This document shows positions 19,101-27,954 of a stretch of 64,000 nt of DNA, in pieces. The notes under the pieces are model-generated. The model saw only the letters and a list, made by a program, of their open reading frames with translations. It had not been told where the DNA came from and made no database searches. Every line of letters starts with the position of its first letter. The first letter of the stretch is position 1. Source of the DNA: Ruegeria lacuscaerulensis (GTDB taxonomy: Bacteria > Pseudomonadota > Alphaproteobacteria > Rhodobacterales > Rhodobacteraceae); assembly GCF_013033355.1 (NCBI RefSeq), contig NZ_WQDY01000003.1, forward strand, positions 248,001 to 312,000, written 5' to 3'. The position numbers and the translations under genes were made by a program.

Positions 19101-19554
19101 CGCCATCAGCCTTGTCGGTTTGATCGACGAAATGGCCGGGCAAGGCATCTTTTTCTCGACTATCGAAAGTCGGATGCGAATTACGCCGACCGAGATCAAG
19201 GTCCTAAGTGGCAGCGCCGTTGGTCCCTCAATGGGGCTGTCGTTCGACGGTACGGTTGATCTGGCAAACGGGCTTCTGAATCTGCGGGGGGCGATCTCGC
19301 CGATCTACCTGGTCAACGCGATCGGCAGTGTTTTTACCAAGAAGGGGGAAGGGGTGATCGGCTTTAACTATACGCTTACCGGCCCGTTGAGTGCGCCTAA
19401 AGTGTCGGTCAATCCACTGTCCGGTCTGGCCCCTTTGTTTTTACGTAATCTGTTACGTGCACCGGCGCCGACCGTGGTAGATGGCCCGAATGCGCAACCC
19501 GTTCGACCCGACAAGCCGAAAAAGACCTTTGGGTCTCCGTCCGGCGATCGGTGA
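16156..19554 (+). CDS. AsmA/YhdP-like envelope protein (DUF3971)
   Basis: A 1132-residue envelope protein with a basic cytoplasmic N-terminus (TPRRRRSRRRL), one transmembrane helix (YVTLGVTLTLGGLAVAGWFFLI), and a very long periplasmic beta-rich region ending in an AsmA-like C-terminal domain (LKISNTRITDAPAMAALLNAISLVGLIDEM, then LNLRGAISPIYLVNAIGSVF). Related AsmA/YhdP/TamB proteins form hydrophobic grooves that move phospholipids between membranes; that role is inferred here. The annotated start is TTG; a GTG three codons later (16165) has a closer GAAAGG. queA follows after 44 bp. A Gly/Ser-rich stretch (about residue 850) looks like a linker. Confidence 0.87.
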   Translation: MKGVDSNLVQHDEKSADQSQTPRRRRSRRRLAAYVTLGVTLTLGGLAVAGWFFLIGHQLHAPQWMRTQAENRLDQTLGGLKVRFGEATFFVNEQWLPRLKLSDVTISDATGQQIAQVGDLRTRLSMRGLLRGQIRPRRIILQDAQIALTRNKDGALSLTVGSGSSPVQEAPTLAELIEESDDVFLSPILSGLRSVELQSLTLDYQDLRLGRAWVFDGGHINVTRDGEEMRLATGFSVLTGRDYASSIEANYTSLLGSPQASFGFSITDLPAEDIAGQSLALSWLQVLKAPISGSLRGSVDDQASLGPLFATLNLGAGAVQPTPETRPIRFDSARTYFTYDPSQHVLDFNEASVVSDLGAVQAEGKAFLEGIEDGTLESLTAQLKLNDIDIYPGGLFPESLESARAELDFQMKLLPFELRLGQMTLVEAGHTLRASGRLLGRPDGWVAALDADLDNMTADRLLNYWPEILAPKPRLWVSENLYEGDFSGVEFSLRLRPETKPDIYLGFGFDNAKIRYAKTLPPIQNAQGRVSLLENRFTASAESGVVIADQGGAVDASGTSFIIPDTTLKKNSPAIVRIKAKGKATAALSLLDLPPLELLSKAGLPVDLAAGDVSLSGTLSLPMKKGLKFEDTEFHFTGDIDNVESDRLVPGFVVSSDRLTLSGDQTAVEIGGYGLFGDVPMHATWRQPIGGAAPQRSELSGEIELSPRLMTELKAGLPQGMLTGEGTADITLGIGAGEPIELTATSDLVGVGLSIPELGWSKGRRTEGAMTLDATLGDQLRVNSLKLDAAGLRSTASISFREGGEFDKVEFSSFDLGNWLAVPAELVSRGASVPDIRVQGGVMNLGAATFGGSGGSGSGGAGNGPNLDVVLDRLQVTDSIALTGFKGDFRTTGGVAGAFTARINGAAPVRGTITPRGARSAVELTSEDAGEALRSAGVITQARGGTLTMTLEPVGNGSDYDANLKISNTRITDAPAMAALLNAISLVGLIDEMAGQGIFFSTIESRMRITPTEIKVLSGSAVGPSMGLSFDGTVDLANGLLNLRGAISPIYLVNAIGSVFTKKGEGVIGFNYTLTGPLSAPKVSVNPLSGLAPLFLRNLLRAPAPTVVDGPNAQPVRPDKPKKTFGSPSGDR

Positions 19555-19598
19555 ATTGGGCTGTTGCTGAATCCACTGGGGCCTTGTAAGGCGCGCGC

Positions 19599-20648
19599 AT
19601 GAAACTGAGCGATTTTGATTTCCACCTGCCTGAAGACTTGATTGCCACGCGGCCTGCGACCCCTCGGTCATCGGCGCGTCTGTTGGTTGCAAACGGCGAC
19701 GAGACTTCGGATGCGCATGTTTTCGATCTGCCCGACTGGCTGCAACCCGGAGATCGCCTTGTTCTGAACGACACCCGCGTGATCCCCGCACGGTTGAGCG
19801 GCCGCCGTCATCGGGACAGTGCGCAGGGGCCGGTCTCAGCCGCGATCGAGGCGACCCTGCTGGAGCCGCAGGCGGATGGGACATGGACCGCTTTGATCAA
19901 GCCGTTGAAAAAGGTCAAACCCGGTGAGGATATCAGGTTTTCGGATGAGTTGAGCGCGACGCTGGACCGGGTCGAAGACGGGCAGGCCCACCTGCGGTTC
20001 AACCTGACGGGTGAGGATTTCGACACCGCACTGGAGCAGGCCGGAGCGATGCCTTTGCCGCACTATATCGCTGCCAAGCGCCCGGCAGATGAACAGGACA
20101 AGACCGACTATCAAACCATCTGGGCGCGCAATTCTGGCGCAGTCGCGGCCCCTACGGCATCGTTGCACTTCGACTCGGCGGTGATGCAGGCACTTCAAGC
20201 GCGGGGCGTGGCGATCACTCATGTTACATTGCATGTCGGGGCGGGGACTTTCCTGCCGGTCAAGGTCGAGGATGTAACAACTCACAAGATGCATGCGGAA
20301 TGGGGCCGGGTCAGCGAAGCGGCCGCGCAAGAAATCCGTGACACCAAGGCTGCTGGTGGCCGGGTGATCCCGGTCGGCACAACGGCTTTACGACTGATCG
20401 AAAGCGCGGCGCGCGGTGGCGACATTCAGGCATGGGAAGGTGAGACAGACATTTTCATCTACCCAGGATTTCAGTTCAACGTGACCGACGCGTTGATGAC
20501 GAACTTTCACTTGCCGAAATCTACATTGTTGATGCTGGTATCGGCATTGATGGGGCAAGATCGGATGCGCGACGTCTATGCCCATGCGATTGAACAGAAA
20601 TATCGCTTCTTCTCGTATGGGGATGCGTCGCTGCTGGTCCCAAAGTGA
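19599..20648 (+). CDS. queA: S-adenosylmethionine:tRNA ribosyltransferase-isomerase
   Basis: QueA transfers and isomerises the ribosyl group of AdoMet onto preQ1 in tRNA, giving epoxyqueuosine in the wobble position of His, Tyr, Asp and Asn tRNAs. The 349-residue length is normal. Family motifs include the N-terminus [50 protein letters not shown], and the C-terminal [17 protein letters not shown]. It probably follows the AsmA-like gene in one transcript, with no clear function link. Confidence 0.97.
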   Translation: MKLSDFDFHLPEDLIATRPATPRSSARLLVANGDETSDAHVFDLPDWLQPGDRLVLNDTRVIPARLSGRRHRDSAQGPVSAAIEATLLEPQADGTWTALIKPLKKVKPGEDIRFSDELSATLDRVEDGQAHLRFNLTGEDFDTALEQAGAMPLPHYIAAKRPADEQDKTDYQTIWARNSGAVAAPTASLHFDSAVMQALQARGVAITHVTLHVGAGTFLPVKVEDVTTHKMHAEWGRVSEAAAQEIRDTKAAGGRVIPVGTTALRLIESAARGGDIQAWEGETDIFIYPGFQFNVTDALMTNFHLPKSTLLMLVSALMGQDRMRDVYAHAIEQKYRFFSYGDASLLVPK

Positions 20649-20757
20649 CGTAAGTGTCGGGATCACGTCATCGTAATGTCGTAGACAAACACGACGGATA
20701 CCCGCTTTCATATCAAAACGAACCTAAACGTCAGGTTGGCACAATTCGGAGGCCCCA

Positions 20758-22041
20758 ATGATTCAGGTCCTTTCCAGCGCATGGGCGCTTCTTCTTGGGA
20801 TGGGTCTTCTTATGATCGGCAACGGCCTGCAGGGGACGATCCTCGGTGTCCGTGGCGAGATCGAGGGGTTTTCGACCCTCCAAATGTCATTCGTGATGTC
20901 GGCCTATTTCGTGGGATTCCTCGGCGGATCCCGCCTTGCGCCCGAGATGATCCGGCGCGTCGGACATGTCCGTGTCTTTGCTGCGCTGGCCTCATTCATT
21001 TCGGCAGTGATGATCATGTATCCACTGCTCACCAACGAGATTGCGTGGATTCTGGGCCGGGTGGTGATCGGGTTTTGCTTTTCTGGCGTGTATGTCACCG
21101 CTGAAAGCTGGCTGAACAACGCGGCCAACAACGAAAACCGCGGGCAAGCACTGTCGCTTTACATGATTGTGCAGATGACCGGGATCATCTCGGCGCAGGG
21201 GCTTGTTCTGATTGGTGACCCGTCCGGCTATGAGACGTTCGTGATCGCCTCGATTCTGGTTTCGGTTTCTTTTGCACCGATCCTGCTGTCGATCTCGCCG
21301 ACACCGGCCTTCGATACCACCAAACCGATGACCCTGCGCGAGTTGATGGGGAAATCTCCGTTGGGATGTGTTGGGATGTTCCTTCTGGGCGGCGTGTTCT
21401 CGGCGCAGTTTGGCATGGCTTCGGTCTATGGCGCGCGGGCGGGTTTGTCGTTGGCCGAAATCTCGACCTTCGTGGCTGCGTTCTATGTCGGAGCGGTGCT
21501 GCTGCAATACCCTCTGGGATGGTTCTCGGACCGGATGGACAGGCGATTTCTGATCATGCTGGTGGCGATCACTGGGGCTGCCGGGGCGGTCTGTGGCATG
21601 CTGTTCGGCGTGTCATTCCCGATCCTGTTGGTCTCGGCTTTTGTCATTGGCGGCATGTCTAACCCGCTTTACTCGATGCTGATCGCCCATACGAACGACT
21701 TTCTGGAGCATGAAGATATGGCAGCTGCGTCCGGAGGGCTGGTGTTCATTAACGGTATGGGCGCAATCTCGGGGCCGCTGATTACAGGTTGGTTGATGGG
21801 GGACAAAGTCTTGGGACCGCCGGGCTTTTTCCTGATCATTGCTGCGTTGCTGGCCATGACGGCTGTTTATGCGATGTACCGCATGACACAGCGCGCCGCG
21901 ATTCCCGTCGACGAGACCGGTACAATGTCTCCGATCTATCCAACATCCTCGCCCGTTGCCTTCGAGGTCGCGCAGGAAGTAGCCATCGAAGCTGCCGAGG
22001 AAGCGGCAGAGGCCGAGCAGGATACGCAGAATGTTGCCTAA
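20758..22041 (+). CDS. MFS transporter, YcaD-like
   Basis: A 427-residue major facilitator protein with about 12 predicted membrane helices. The loop 2-3 signature is degenerate (GGSRLAPEMIRRVGHVRVF), but the loop 8-9 motif GWFSDRMDRRFLIM is clear. LGRVVIGFCFSGVYVTAESWLNNAA is typical of the YcaD branch, whose substrates are unknown. The last ~50 residues are an acidic Ala/Glu-rich cytoplasmic tail (EVAQEVAIEAAEEAAEAEQD). CGGAGG precedes the ATG. Confidence 0.9.
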   Translation: MIQVLSSAWALLLGMGLLMIGNGLQGTILGVRGEIEGFSTLQMSFVMSAYFVGFLGGSRLAPEMIRRVGHVRVFAALASFISAVMIMYPLLTNEIAWILGRVVIGFCFSGVYVTAESWLNNAANNENRGQALSLYMIVQMTGIISAQGLVLIGDPSGYETFVIASILVSVSFAPILLSISPTPAFDTTKPMTLRELMGKSPLGCVGMFLLGGVFSAQFGMASVYGARAGLSLAEISTFVAAFYVGAVLLQYPLGWFSDRMDRRFLIMLVAITGAAGAVCGMLFGVSFPILLVSAFVIGGMSNPLYSMLIAHTNDFLEHEDMAAASGGLVFINGMGAISGPLITGWLMGDKVLGPPGFFLIIAALLAMTAVYAMYRMTQRAAIPVDETGTMSPIYPTSSPVAFEVAQEVAIEAAEEAAEAEQDTQNVA

Positions 22042-22150
22042 AACACGGAATTATTGCGTAAATGTTGCAATATGTTACTGTCACAAATCTGTAAAACGCC
22101 CTTAAATGACGTTACGTCCCTGGGGAGGCGAACATACGGAGTTAAGGGCA

Positions 22151-22726
22151 ATGGCAGGGCCTGAAGACGTACTGAGTTATTGGTTGGATGAAGTCGGCCC
22201 CAAGGGTTGGTATCTGCAGGATGAGGCGCTGGATGCCGAAATCCGGGAAAAATTCCTGACCACGTGGGAAGCCGCGAGTGAGGGCAAGTTCTCACTTTGG
22301 CTTACCTATCCCAGCGGCGCGCTGGCTTATATCATTCTGATGGATCAGTTCCCGCGCAACATGTTCCGAGGCAGCGCCAAGGCGTTTGCGTCTGATCGTG
22401 CGGCGTTGTCGGCCGCGAAATGTGCCGTCGACAAGGGTTGGGATCTTAGGATCGACGAACCCGCCAGGCAGTTCTTCTACCTGCCACTGATGCACTCTGA
22501 GAACCTGTGCGATCAGGAACGCTGCGTGCGACTGATGTGTCAAAACATCCAAGGCGATGCCAGTAATCTGTTGCACGCCCGAGCCCATCGTGAGGTGATC
22601 CGCCAATTCGGTCGTTTCCCGTATCGGAACGAGGCGCTGTCGCGCCCCATGACCGAACACGAAGCAGCCTATGTGGACATGGGTGGCTATGGGGCGACGG
22701 TGCGGGAATTGCAGGCTGCTGGTTAA
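22151..22726 (+). CDS. DUF924 family protein
   Basis: A 191-residue member of the DUF924 family (all-helical, TPR-like fold). It starts MAGPEDVLSYWLDEVGPKGWY and contains the family motifs ILMDQFPRNMFRGSAKAFA and FFYLPLMHSENLCDQERCV. Function is unknown. The start at 22151 is favoured over one 45 bp upstream because GGAG lies at the right distance and family proteins begin here. Its stop overlaps the convergent membrane coiled-coil gene by 4 bp. Confidence 0.9.
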   Translation: MAGPEDVLSYWLDEVGPKGWYLQDEALDAEIREKFLTTWEAASEGKFSLWLTYPSGALAYIILMDQFPRNMFRGSAKAFASDRAALSAAKCAVDKGWDLRIDEPARQFFYLPLMHSENLCDQERCVRLMCQNIQGDASNLLHARAHREVIRQFGRFPYRNEALSRPMTEHEAAYVDMGGYGATVRELQAAG

Positions 22727-23157
22727 CTACCCGGTACGCACCCACGGATAGCGATAATTCGGTCGGCGGCAACGTCGGCCGTGGTTGTAATAGCGGTTTG
22801 TATCAGCTCATCCGGTGCTTCGGTCAGGTCTGCGATGCGTGTCTGAGCTGCTTGCAGTTTAGTTTCGAGCCCGTCGAGTTTACCTAGTGCCGCTGAAATC
22901 TGTTGCGCTGTGGCGCTGTCGAAAAGGATTGTATTGTCTCGCAGCGAGGAAAGCTCGCTGCGCAAGGCCGTCAATTCTCCGCGCACGCCCTGAACCTCGT
23001 CTTTAAGCGGGGCAACGATGTGAAGGTTCTCTGCGAAGGCTGTCGTGACGCCTTCGACGGTCGATGCTAGTTTCCAGCCCAAAAACAGACACAAAGCCAC
23101 CAGGATCAGCGTTGCGTTCAACATAGCAAGCAACAGGTCGGAGAGTGTTCTGGCCAT
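22723..23157 (-). CDS. Membrane-anchored coiled-coil protein, unknown function
   Basis: A 144-residue protein with an N-terminal transmembrane helix (LLLAMLNATLILVALCLFLGW) and a long heptad-rich helix (about 50-115: LKDEVQGVRGELTALRSELSSLRD, then LGKLDGLETKLQAAQTRIADL). I recognise no named family. The topology (one helix, periplasmic coiled coil) recalls envelope scaffold or efflux-accessory proteins, but no function can be assigned. It is convergent with DUF924 (4-bp overlap) and divergent from lpd. Confidence 0.68.
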   Translation of the reverse strand: MARTLSDLLLAMLNATLILVALCLFLGWKLASTVEGVTTAFAENLHIVAPLKDEVQGVRGELTALRSELSSLRDNTILFDSATAQQISAALGKLDGLETKLQAAQTRIADLTEAPDELIQTAITTTADVAADRIIAIRGCVPGS

Positions 23158-23324
23158 GATAAGTCATTCCAATTCGTCGTGAAAAAATAATGGGTCGGGT
23201 TGCCCCGGTATCTATGTTCTAGCCATTAGCAACTGTGCGGTATAGGCTGAAAAATGCGCGATGAGCGCGAATTGACCCGCCGTTAGTAATGTCGCGGGCA
23301 ATTTCGTTGATGCATGTCTAAATA

Positions 23325-23342
23325 TAGTTTAATGGTGAACTA
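23325..23342. promoter_or_regulatory. Candidate PDH operator, copy 2 (upstream of lpd)
   Basis: TAGTTTA-ATGG-TGAACTA, an inverted repeat with one mismatch, the same arm sequence and the same 4-bp spacer as the site upstream of pdhA (8125-8142). It lies 32 bp before the lpd start. In gene orientation both sites share ATAGTTTAA. Confidence 0.7.
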
Positions 23343-23374
23343 ATTTCTGCATCGACCTGCGCCGAGAGGGAAAC

Positions 23375-24769
23375 ATGGCTGCAAAATCTTTTGATCTTAT
23401 CGTAATTGGCGCCGGCCCTGGCGGCTATGTGGCCGCCATTCGTGCGGCGCAGCTTGGGCTGAAGGCTGCTGTGGTAGAGCGCGAGCATCTGGGCGGCATC
23501 TGCTTGAACTGGGGATGCATCCCGACCAAGGCGCTTCTGCGCTCGTCTGAGGTGTTCCATTTGATGGAGCGGGCAAAGGATTTCGGCCTCAAGGCCGAGA
23601 AGATTGGCTATGATCTGGATGCGGTGGTTAAACGATCACGCGGAGTCGCGGGCCAGTTGTCGGGTGGCATTGGCCACCTGTTGAAAAAGAATAAAGTGAC
23701 CGTAGTGATGGGCGAGGCGACGATCCCCGCCAAGGGCAAGGTTTCGGTAAAAACCGAAAAGGGAACTGAAGAACTGACGGCCAAGAACATCGTTCTGGCC
23801 ACCGGCGCCCGCGCGCGCGAGCTGCCGGGGCTTGAAGCAGACGGTGATCTGGTCTGGACTTACAAGCACGCGTTGCAGCCACCACGGATGCCGAAGAAGC
23901 TTTTGGTTATCGGTTCGGGCGCGATCGGTATCGAATTCGCCAGCTTCTATAACACGCTTGGGGCTGATACGACCGTGGTCGAGGTGATGGATCGCGTATT
24001 GCCTGTCGAGGACGCGGAAATCAGCGCCTTTGCCAAGAAAGCTTTTACCAAACAGGGCATGACCATCATGGAAAAAGCGATGGTTAAGCAGTTGGATCGC
24101 GCCAAGGGCAAGGTTGCCGCGCATATTGAGGTCAAAGGTAAAGTCGAAAAACACGAGTTCGACACCGTGATCTCGGCCGTTGGAATCGTTGGTAACGTCG
24201 AAAATCTCGGGCTGGAGGCTTTGGGTGTCAAAATCGACCGAACCCACGTTGTGACGGATGAATTCTGCCGAACCGGGGTCGATGGTCTTTACGCGATCGG
24301 GGATATCGCGGGCGCGCCTTGGTTGGCGCATAAGGCAAGCCATGAGGGCGTCATGGTTGCTGAGTTGATCGCTGGCAAACATGCGCATCCGGTCAAACCG
24401 GAAAGCATCGCGGGTTGTACTTATTGCCAGCCGCAGGTCGCCTCGGTCGGCTATACCGAAGCTAAGGCGAAAGAGCTGGGCTATGACGTCAAAGTGGGTC
24501 GCTTCCCCTTTATCGGAAATGGCAAAGCAATCGCGTTAGGTGAACCAGAGGGGATGATCAAAACCATCTTTGACGCCAAAACCGGTGAATTGCTGGGCGC
24601 GCACATGATCGGCGCAGAAGTCACAGAGTTGATTCAGGGCTACGTGGTCGGACGTCAGTTGGAAACCACGGAAGAGGATCTGATGAACACGGTTTTCCCG
24701 CATCCAACCCTGTCGGAAATGATGCACGAAAGCGTGTTGGACGCTTATGGCAAGGTCATTCACATGTGA
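23375..24769 (+). CDS. lpd: Dihydrolipoyl dehydrogenase (E3)
   Basis: The FAD enzyme that reoxidises dihydrolipoamide on E2 and passes electrons to NAD+. The 464-residue protein has the FAD Rossmann motif GAGPGGYVAAI (residues 12-22), the redox disulfide pair Cys43/Cys48 in GGICLNWGCIPTK, the NAD motif IGSGAIGIEFASFYNTLG, and the C-terminal dimerisation motif HPTLSEMMHE with the catalytic His-Glu (about 443 and 448). It is 15 kb from pdhABC but carries the same candidate operator, so it is probably the E3 of pyruvate dehydrogenase, possibly shared with other 2-oxoacid complexes. Confidence 0.97.
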   Translation: MAAKSFDLIVIGAGPGGYVAAIRAAQLGLKAAVVEREHLGGICLNWGCIPTKALLRSSEVFHLMERAKDFGLKAEKIGYDLDAVVKRSRGVAGQLSGGIGHLLKKNKVTVVMGEATIPAKGKVSVKTEKGTEELTAKNIVLATGARARELPGLEADGDLVWTYKHALQPPRMPKKLLVIGSGAIGIEFASFYNTLGADTTVVEVMDRVLPVEDAEISAFAKKAFTKQGMTIMEKAMVKQLDRAKGKVAAHIEVKGKVEKHEFDTVISAVGIVGNVENLGLEALGVKIDRTHVVTDEFCRTGVDGLYAIGDIAGAPWLAHKASHEGVMVAELIAGKHAHPVKPESIAGCTYCQPQVASVGYTEAKAKELGYDVKVGRFPFIGNGKAIALGEPEGMIKTIFDAKTGELLGAHMIGAEVTELIQGYVVGRQLETTEEDLMNTVFPHPTLSEMMHESVLDAYGKVIHM

Positions 24770-24780
24770 TCGACCAGGGT

Positions 24781-24899
24781 GGGGGCGCTGCCCCCGCCGC
24801 CCTTTGGGCGACTCCCCCGAGGTATTTCCGGCCAGATGAAGAGACGAATCCTTCATTCATCTGGCCAAAAATACCTCGGAGCGCGAGGCAGAGCCTCGC
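24781..24899. repeat. Dispersed intergenic palindromic repeat, copy A
   Basis: A GC-rich hairpin (GGGGGCGCTGCCCCC at 24781-24795) leads into a large inverted repeat. Left arm 24817-24840 and right arm 24856-24879 are 24 bp each, 22 positions complementary, with a 15-nt loop. The core unit CCGAGGTATTT...GGCCAGATGAA also occurs at 39590-39611 and, reversed, at 62876-62899. The copy lies between convergent lpd and the M20 peptidase and probably works as a bidirectional terminator. Confidence 0.8.
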
Positions 24900-24906
24900 T
24901 GAAAAC

Positions 24907-26292
24907 CTAGCGCGTTAGCGCGTCCAGGATGCGGGCCCAGGACCGGATGCCTTTGTGAAAGCTTTTGACGTCGTATTTCTCATTCGGCGAGTGAATTGCG
25001 TCATCATCGTTGGCAAAGCCGACAAGCATCGAGTCCAAACCCAGCTCGGTATTGAAATATCCGACCACAGGGATTGAGCCGCCCATACCAGTGAACACGG
25101 CTTCGCGGCCCCATTCATCAGACAATGCGCCGCGGGCGGCTTCGAATTCAGGCCGTTCTAGATTCATGACCGAGGCTGGAGAGCCTTCCAGATCATTGTC
25201 CCATTCGACATTTGCGTCGGCGGACAGACGGGCTTCGACATGTTTGCGGATTTTGTTGCGCAAATCATCAGGATCCATGTCGCCAACCAGACGACAAGTA
25301 ATCTTGCAGTGCGCGCGTGACGGAATCACCGTTTTTGAACCTGCGCCGTTGTATCCCCCCCACAGGCCGTTGACTTCGAGCGTTGGCCGGGCCCATTGCT
25401 GTTCGAGTGTTGAGTACCCTTTTTCACCGTGCGGTTGAGAATAGCCCACGGAGTTAAGATAGTCTTCCTCGTCAAACCCGCAGCCTTGCCACTGACGAAG
25501 TTGGTCAGCTGGAACTTCGTGGACGCCATCATAAAAGCCTTCGACAGCAACGCGGCCGGACGCGTCGTCATAGAAAGAAGCAACGATCCTTGACAATTCG
25601 CGCAGTGGATTCAGACCGGGGCCGCCGTAATGCCCCGAGTGCAGATCGATACGCGGACCAATGATGGTGAATTCGTCCTTGAGCATCCCGCGCAGTTGCG
25701 AAGCAATCGAGGGCACTCCGCGTGAGACCATCGAGGTATCGCAGACCAAAGCCAAGTCGGCTTTCAATTCGGCGGCGTTCTCGCGCAGGAAAGGCACCAG
25801 AGAAGGTGAGCCAGACTCTTCCTCGCCTTCGAAGAAAAATGTGATGCGACAGGGCAGGGTACCGTGCACCGCTTTCCACGCGCGACAAGCTTCGACAAAG
25901 GTCATCAATTGGCCCTTGTCGTCAGATGATCCGCGACCGCGGATGACAGGGCCGTTTTCTGTGTCTTCGATTGCGGGGTCAAACGGATCACGGTTCCACA
26001 GGTCTAACGGGTCCACCGGCTGCACATCATAATGCCCGTAAAAGAGAACATGAGGGGCGTCTCTGTCTTCTCCGATGTGACCAACGACCATCGGATGACC
26101 TGTTGTTTCGCGCTTTTCGGCATGAATGCCGATTGTTTTCAGATCGGCGACCAACCAATCGGCGGCCTGGCTGACCTGAGCGTCAAACGCGGGATCCGTC
26201 GAGATGGAGGGGATGCGCAACAGCTCCATCAGGCGGTCGATTGAGGTTTGCAAATCGGCGTCGATACGGTTCAGAACTGCGTCAAGCGTCAT
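24907..26292 (-). CDS. M20 family metallodipeptidase
   Basis: A 461-residue zinc peptidase of the M20/M25/M40 group, probably a cytoplasmic dipeptidase. Metal-site motifs are visible in order: [13 protein letters not shown] (His and Asp), [13 protein letters not shown] (bridging Asp), and [13 protein letters not shown] (catalytic Glu-Glu). The dimerisation lid domain is present in the middle ([13 protein letters not shown]). The ATG at 26292 is chosen because AGGAG precedes it and the family N-terminus starts there; the frame runs to 26391. It is divergent from hemA across a 311-bp region. Confidence 0.93.
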   Translation of the reverse strand: MTLDAVLNRIDADLQTSIDRLMELLRIPSISTDPAFDAQVSQAADWLVADLKTIGIHAEKRETTGHPMVVGHIGEDRDAPHVLFYGHYDVQPVDPLDLWNRDPFDPAIEDTENGPVIRGRGSSDDKGQLMTFVEACRAWKAVHGTLPCRITFFFEGEEESGSPSLVPFLRENAAELKADLALVCDTSMVSRGVPSIASQLRGMLKDEFTIIGPRIDLHSGHYGGPGLNPLRELSRIVASFYDDASGRVAVEGFYDGVHEVPADQLRQWQGCGFDEEDYLNSVGYSQPHGEKGYSTLEQQWARPTLEVNGLWGGYNGAGSKTVIPSRAHCKITCRLVGDMDPDDLRNKIRKHVEARLSADANVEWDNDLEGSPASVMNLERPEFEAARGALSDEWGREAVFTGMGGSIPVVGYFNTELGLDSMLVGFANDDDAIHSPNEKYDVKSFHKGIRSWARILDALTR

Positions 26293-26438
26293 GGAAGGCT
26301 CCTGCCAATGGGATTTATGGCCGAACCCTATCAGCGCGGATGGCGCCGTCCAGCCCATATGCAGGCGAATATTGGGTAATATCGGAAACATGGCGCGCTG
26401 CCCTGCGTCGTTTCCCCACGTCCGATAGCCGTAACTTT

Positions 26439-26456
26439 ACTTGTCGCGTCACAAGT
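26439..26456. promoter_or_regulatory. Palindrome upstream of the hemA FNR box
   Basis: Perfect inverted repeat ACTTGT-CGCGTC-ACAAGT (6-bp arms, 6-bp spacer), ending 10 bp before the FNR box. It is a candidate site for a second hemA regulator. The factor is not identified. Confidence 0.5.
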
Positions 26457-26466
26457 GAAGCGATAT

Positions 26467-26480
26467 TTGATGCAAATCAA
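26467..26480. promoter_or_regulatory. FNR/FnrL box of hemA
   Basis: TTGAT-GCAA-ATCAA, a perfect match to the FNR consensus TTGAT-N4-ATCAA. Its centre lies about 40 bp before the start site expected from the TTATAT element at 26501-26506, which is the class II activation geometry. hemA is a known FnrL target in Rhodobacter; oxygen-regulated hemA expression is inferred here. Confidence 0.87.
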
Positions 26481-26603
26481 ATAAGCATTCCCGGACTCGG
26501 TTATATGGTCCGAGCACTTGGGAACACATCGGCGTCGTTCGAAAACGGGGTCGTGGAATGTGTCCGGTCAATGTGGATTGGCTGGGCTGTTAAGGAGAAA
26601 CCG

Positions 26604-27827
26604 GTGGACTATACTGCTCAGCTCGATACTGCGATTGCCAGGCTGCACGACGAAGGACGCTACCGGACCTTCATCGACATTGAACGTCGCAATGGTCATT
26701 TCCCGCATGCGGTTCACACCCGCCCAGACGGGTCCCAGCAAAACATCACGGTATGGTGCGGCAACGACTATCTTGGCATGGGGCAAAACCTTGTTGTCCT
26801 GAACGCCATGCACGAGGCCGTGGAGTCCGCCGGTGCCGGCTCAGGCGGTACACGCAATATTTCGGGTACGACGGTTTACCATAAACAGCTTGAGGCCGAG
26901 CTGGCCGATTTGCACGGCAAGGAAGCCGCGCTGCTGTTCACGTCTGCTTATATCGCCAACGACGCGACGCTGAGCACTTTGCCCAAACTGTTCCCCGGGC
27001 TGATCATCTATTCGGATGCTTTGAACCACGCCTCGATGATCGAAGGTGTACGCCGCAATGGTGGGGCGAAACGTATTTTCCGTCACAACGACGTTGCGCA
27101 TCTGCGCGAACTTCTTGAAGCCGACGATCCTGCCGCACCCAAGCTGATCGCGTTCGAATCCGTCTATTCGATGGATGGTGACTTTGGTCCAATCGAAGAG
27201 ATCTGTGATCTCGCCGATGAGTTTGGCGCTCTGACATATATCGATGAGGTCCACGCGGTAGGCATGTATGGCCCTCGGGGCGGTGGCGTGACCGAGCGGG
27301 ACCGTCTGGCCCACCGGATCGACATCATCAACGGCACGCTGGCAAAAGCCTTTGGCGTCATGGGTGGTTATATTGCGGCAAGCGCGAAAATGTGTGATGC
27401 AGTGCGTTCTTACGCGCCGGGTTTCATCTTTACCACGTCTCTGCCGCCAGCCGTCGCAGCGGGTGCCGCGGCGTCGGTCGCTTATCTGAAGAATGCTCCT
27501 GAACTGCGCGAGCAGCACCAGACGCAGGCCAAAATTCTCAAACTGCGGCTCAAGGGGTTGGGCCTTCCATTGATCGACCACGGCAGTCACATTGTCCCGG
27601 TGATTGTTGGCAACCCGGTTCACACCAAGAAGCTGAGCGATATGTTGCTGGATGACTTTGGCATCTATGTCCAGCCGATCAATTTCCCGACCGTTCCACG
27701 CGGAACGGAGCGCTTGCGGTTTACGCCGTCACCTGTTCACGGACCCAATGAAATGAACAGTCTGGTTCAGGCGATGGACGAACTTTGGTCACATTGTGCG
27801 CTAAATCGCGCCGAACTCGCAGGTTAA
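26604..27827 (+). CDS. hemA: 5-aminolevulinate synthase
   Basis: Condenses glycine and succinyl-CoA to 5-aminolevulinate, the first step of tetrapyrrole synthesis in alphaproteobacteria. The 407-residue PLP enzyme starts [20 protein letters not shown] from a GTG with AAGGAG upstream. The PLP lysine is Lys248 in [14 protein letters not shown], the same number as in R. capsulatus HemA. Other motifs are [24 protein letters not shown] and [17 protein letters not shown]. The long in-frame upstream extension (to 26241) lacks conserved sequence and crosses the promoter, so it is rejected. A perfect FNR box lies upstream. Confidence 0.96.
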   Translation: MDYTAQLDTAIARLHDEGRYRTFIDIERRNGHFPHAVHTRPDGSQQNITVWCGNDYLGMGQNLVVLNAMHEAVESAGAGSGGTRNISGTTVYHKQLEAELADLHGKEAALLFTSAYIANDATLSTLPKLFPGLIIYSDALNHASMIEGVRRNGGAKRIFRHNDVAHLRELLEADDPAAPKLIAFESVYSMDGDFGPIEEICDLADEFGALTYIDEVHAVGMYGPRGGGVTERDRLAHRIDIINGTLAKAFGVMGGYIAASAKMCDAVRSYAPGFIFTTSLPPAVAAGAAASVAYLKNAPELREQHQTQAKILKLRLKGLGLPLIDHGSHIVPVIVGNPVHTKKLSDMLLDDFGIYVQPINFPTVPRGTERLRFTPSPVHGPNEMNSLVQAMDELWSHCALNRAELAG

Positions 27828-27850
27828 CCTCACGCCAAAGTGTGCAACGT

Positions 27851-27930
27851 GTGTTTCACGTGTTAGGCTTAAGCTAACAAAAGAAGTGACCGAATCGTGT
27901 AGGATTGATTCGGTTCTTGCGTGAAACACG
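27851..27930. repeat. Nested inverted repeats between hemA and the RodZ-like gene
   Basis: Outer 10-bp arms GTGTTTCACG (27851-27860) and CGTGAAACAC (27920-27929) are perfect. Inside are two more pairs: GTTAG/CTAAC around GCTTAAG (about 27861-27877) and ACCGAATC (27889-27896)/GATTCGGT (27907-27914). Together they could form a branched structure. It lies just after hemA and 25 bp before the next start codon. Confidence 0.68.
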
Positions 27931-27954
27931 CGTAGGCAGAATGGGGCAGCAGGG

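Larger units (their letters stand above)
26293..26603. promoter_or_regulatory. Divergent M20 peptidase / hemA intergenic region
   Basis: 311 bp without a convincing gene; the open frame through it is an upstream extension of hemA lacking conserved sequence. It holds two palindromes (listed separately) and a likely hemA -10 element, TTATAT at 26501-26506. Nothing recognisable was seen in 26293-26430 beyond the peptidase ribosome site. Confidence 0.6.

Noticed and set aside
26241..26603. N-terminal extension of hemA by 121 codons
   Set aside because: It crosses the divergent promoter with the FNR box, overlaps the peptidase start, and lacks conserved residues; the GTG at 26604 has AAGGAG and the known family N-terminus.
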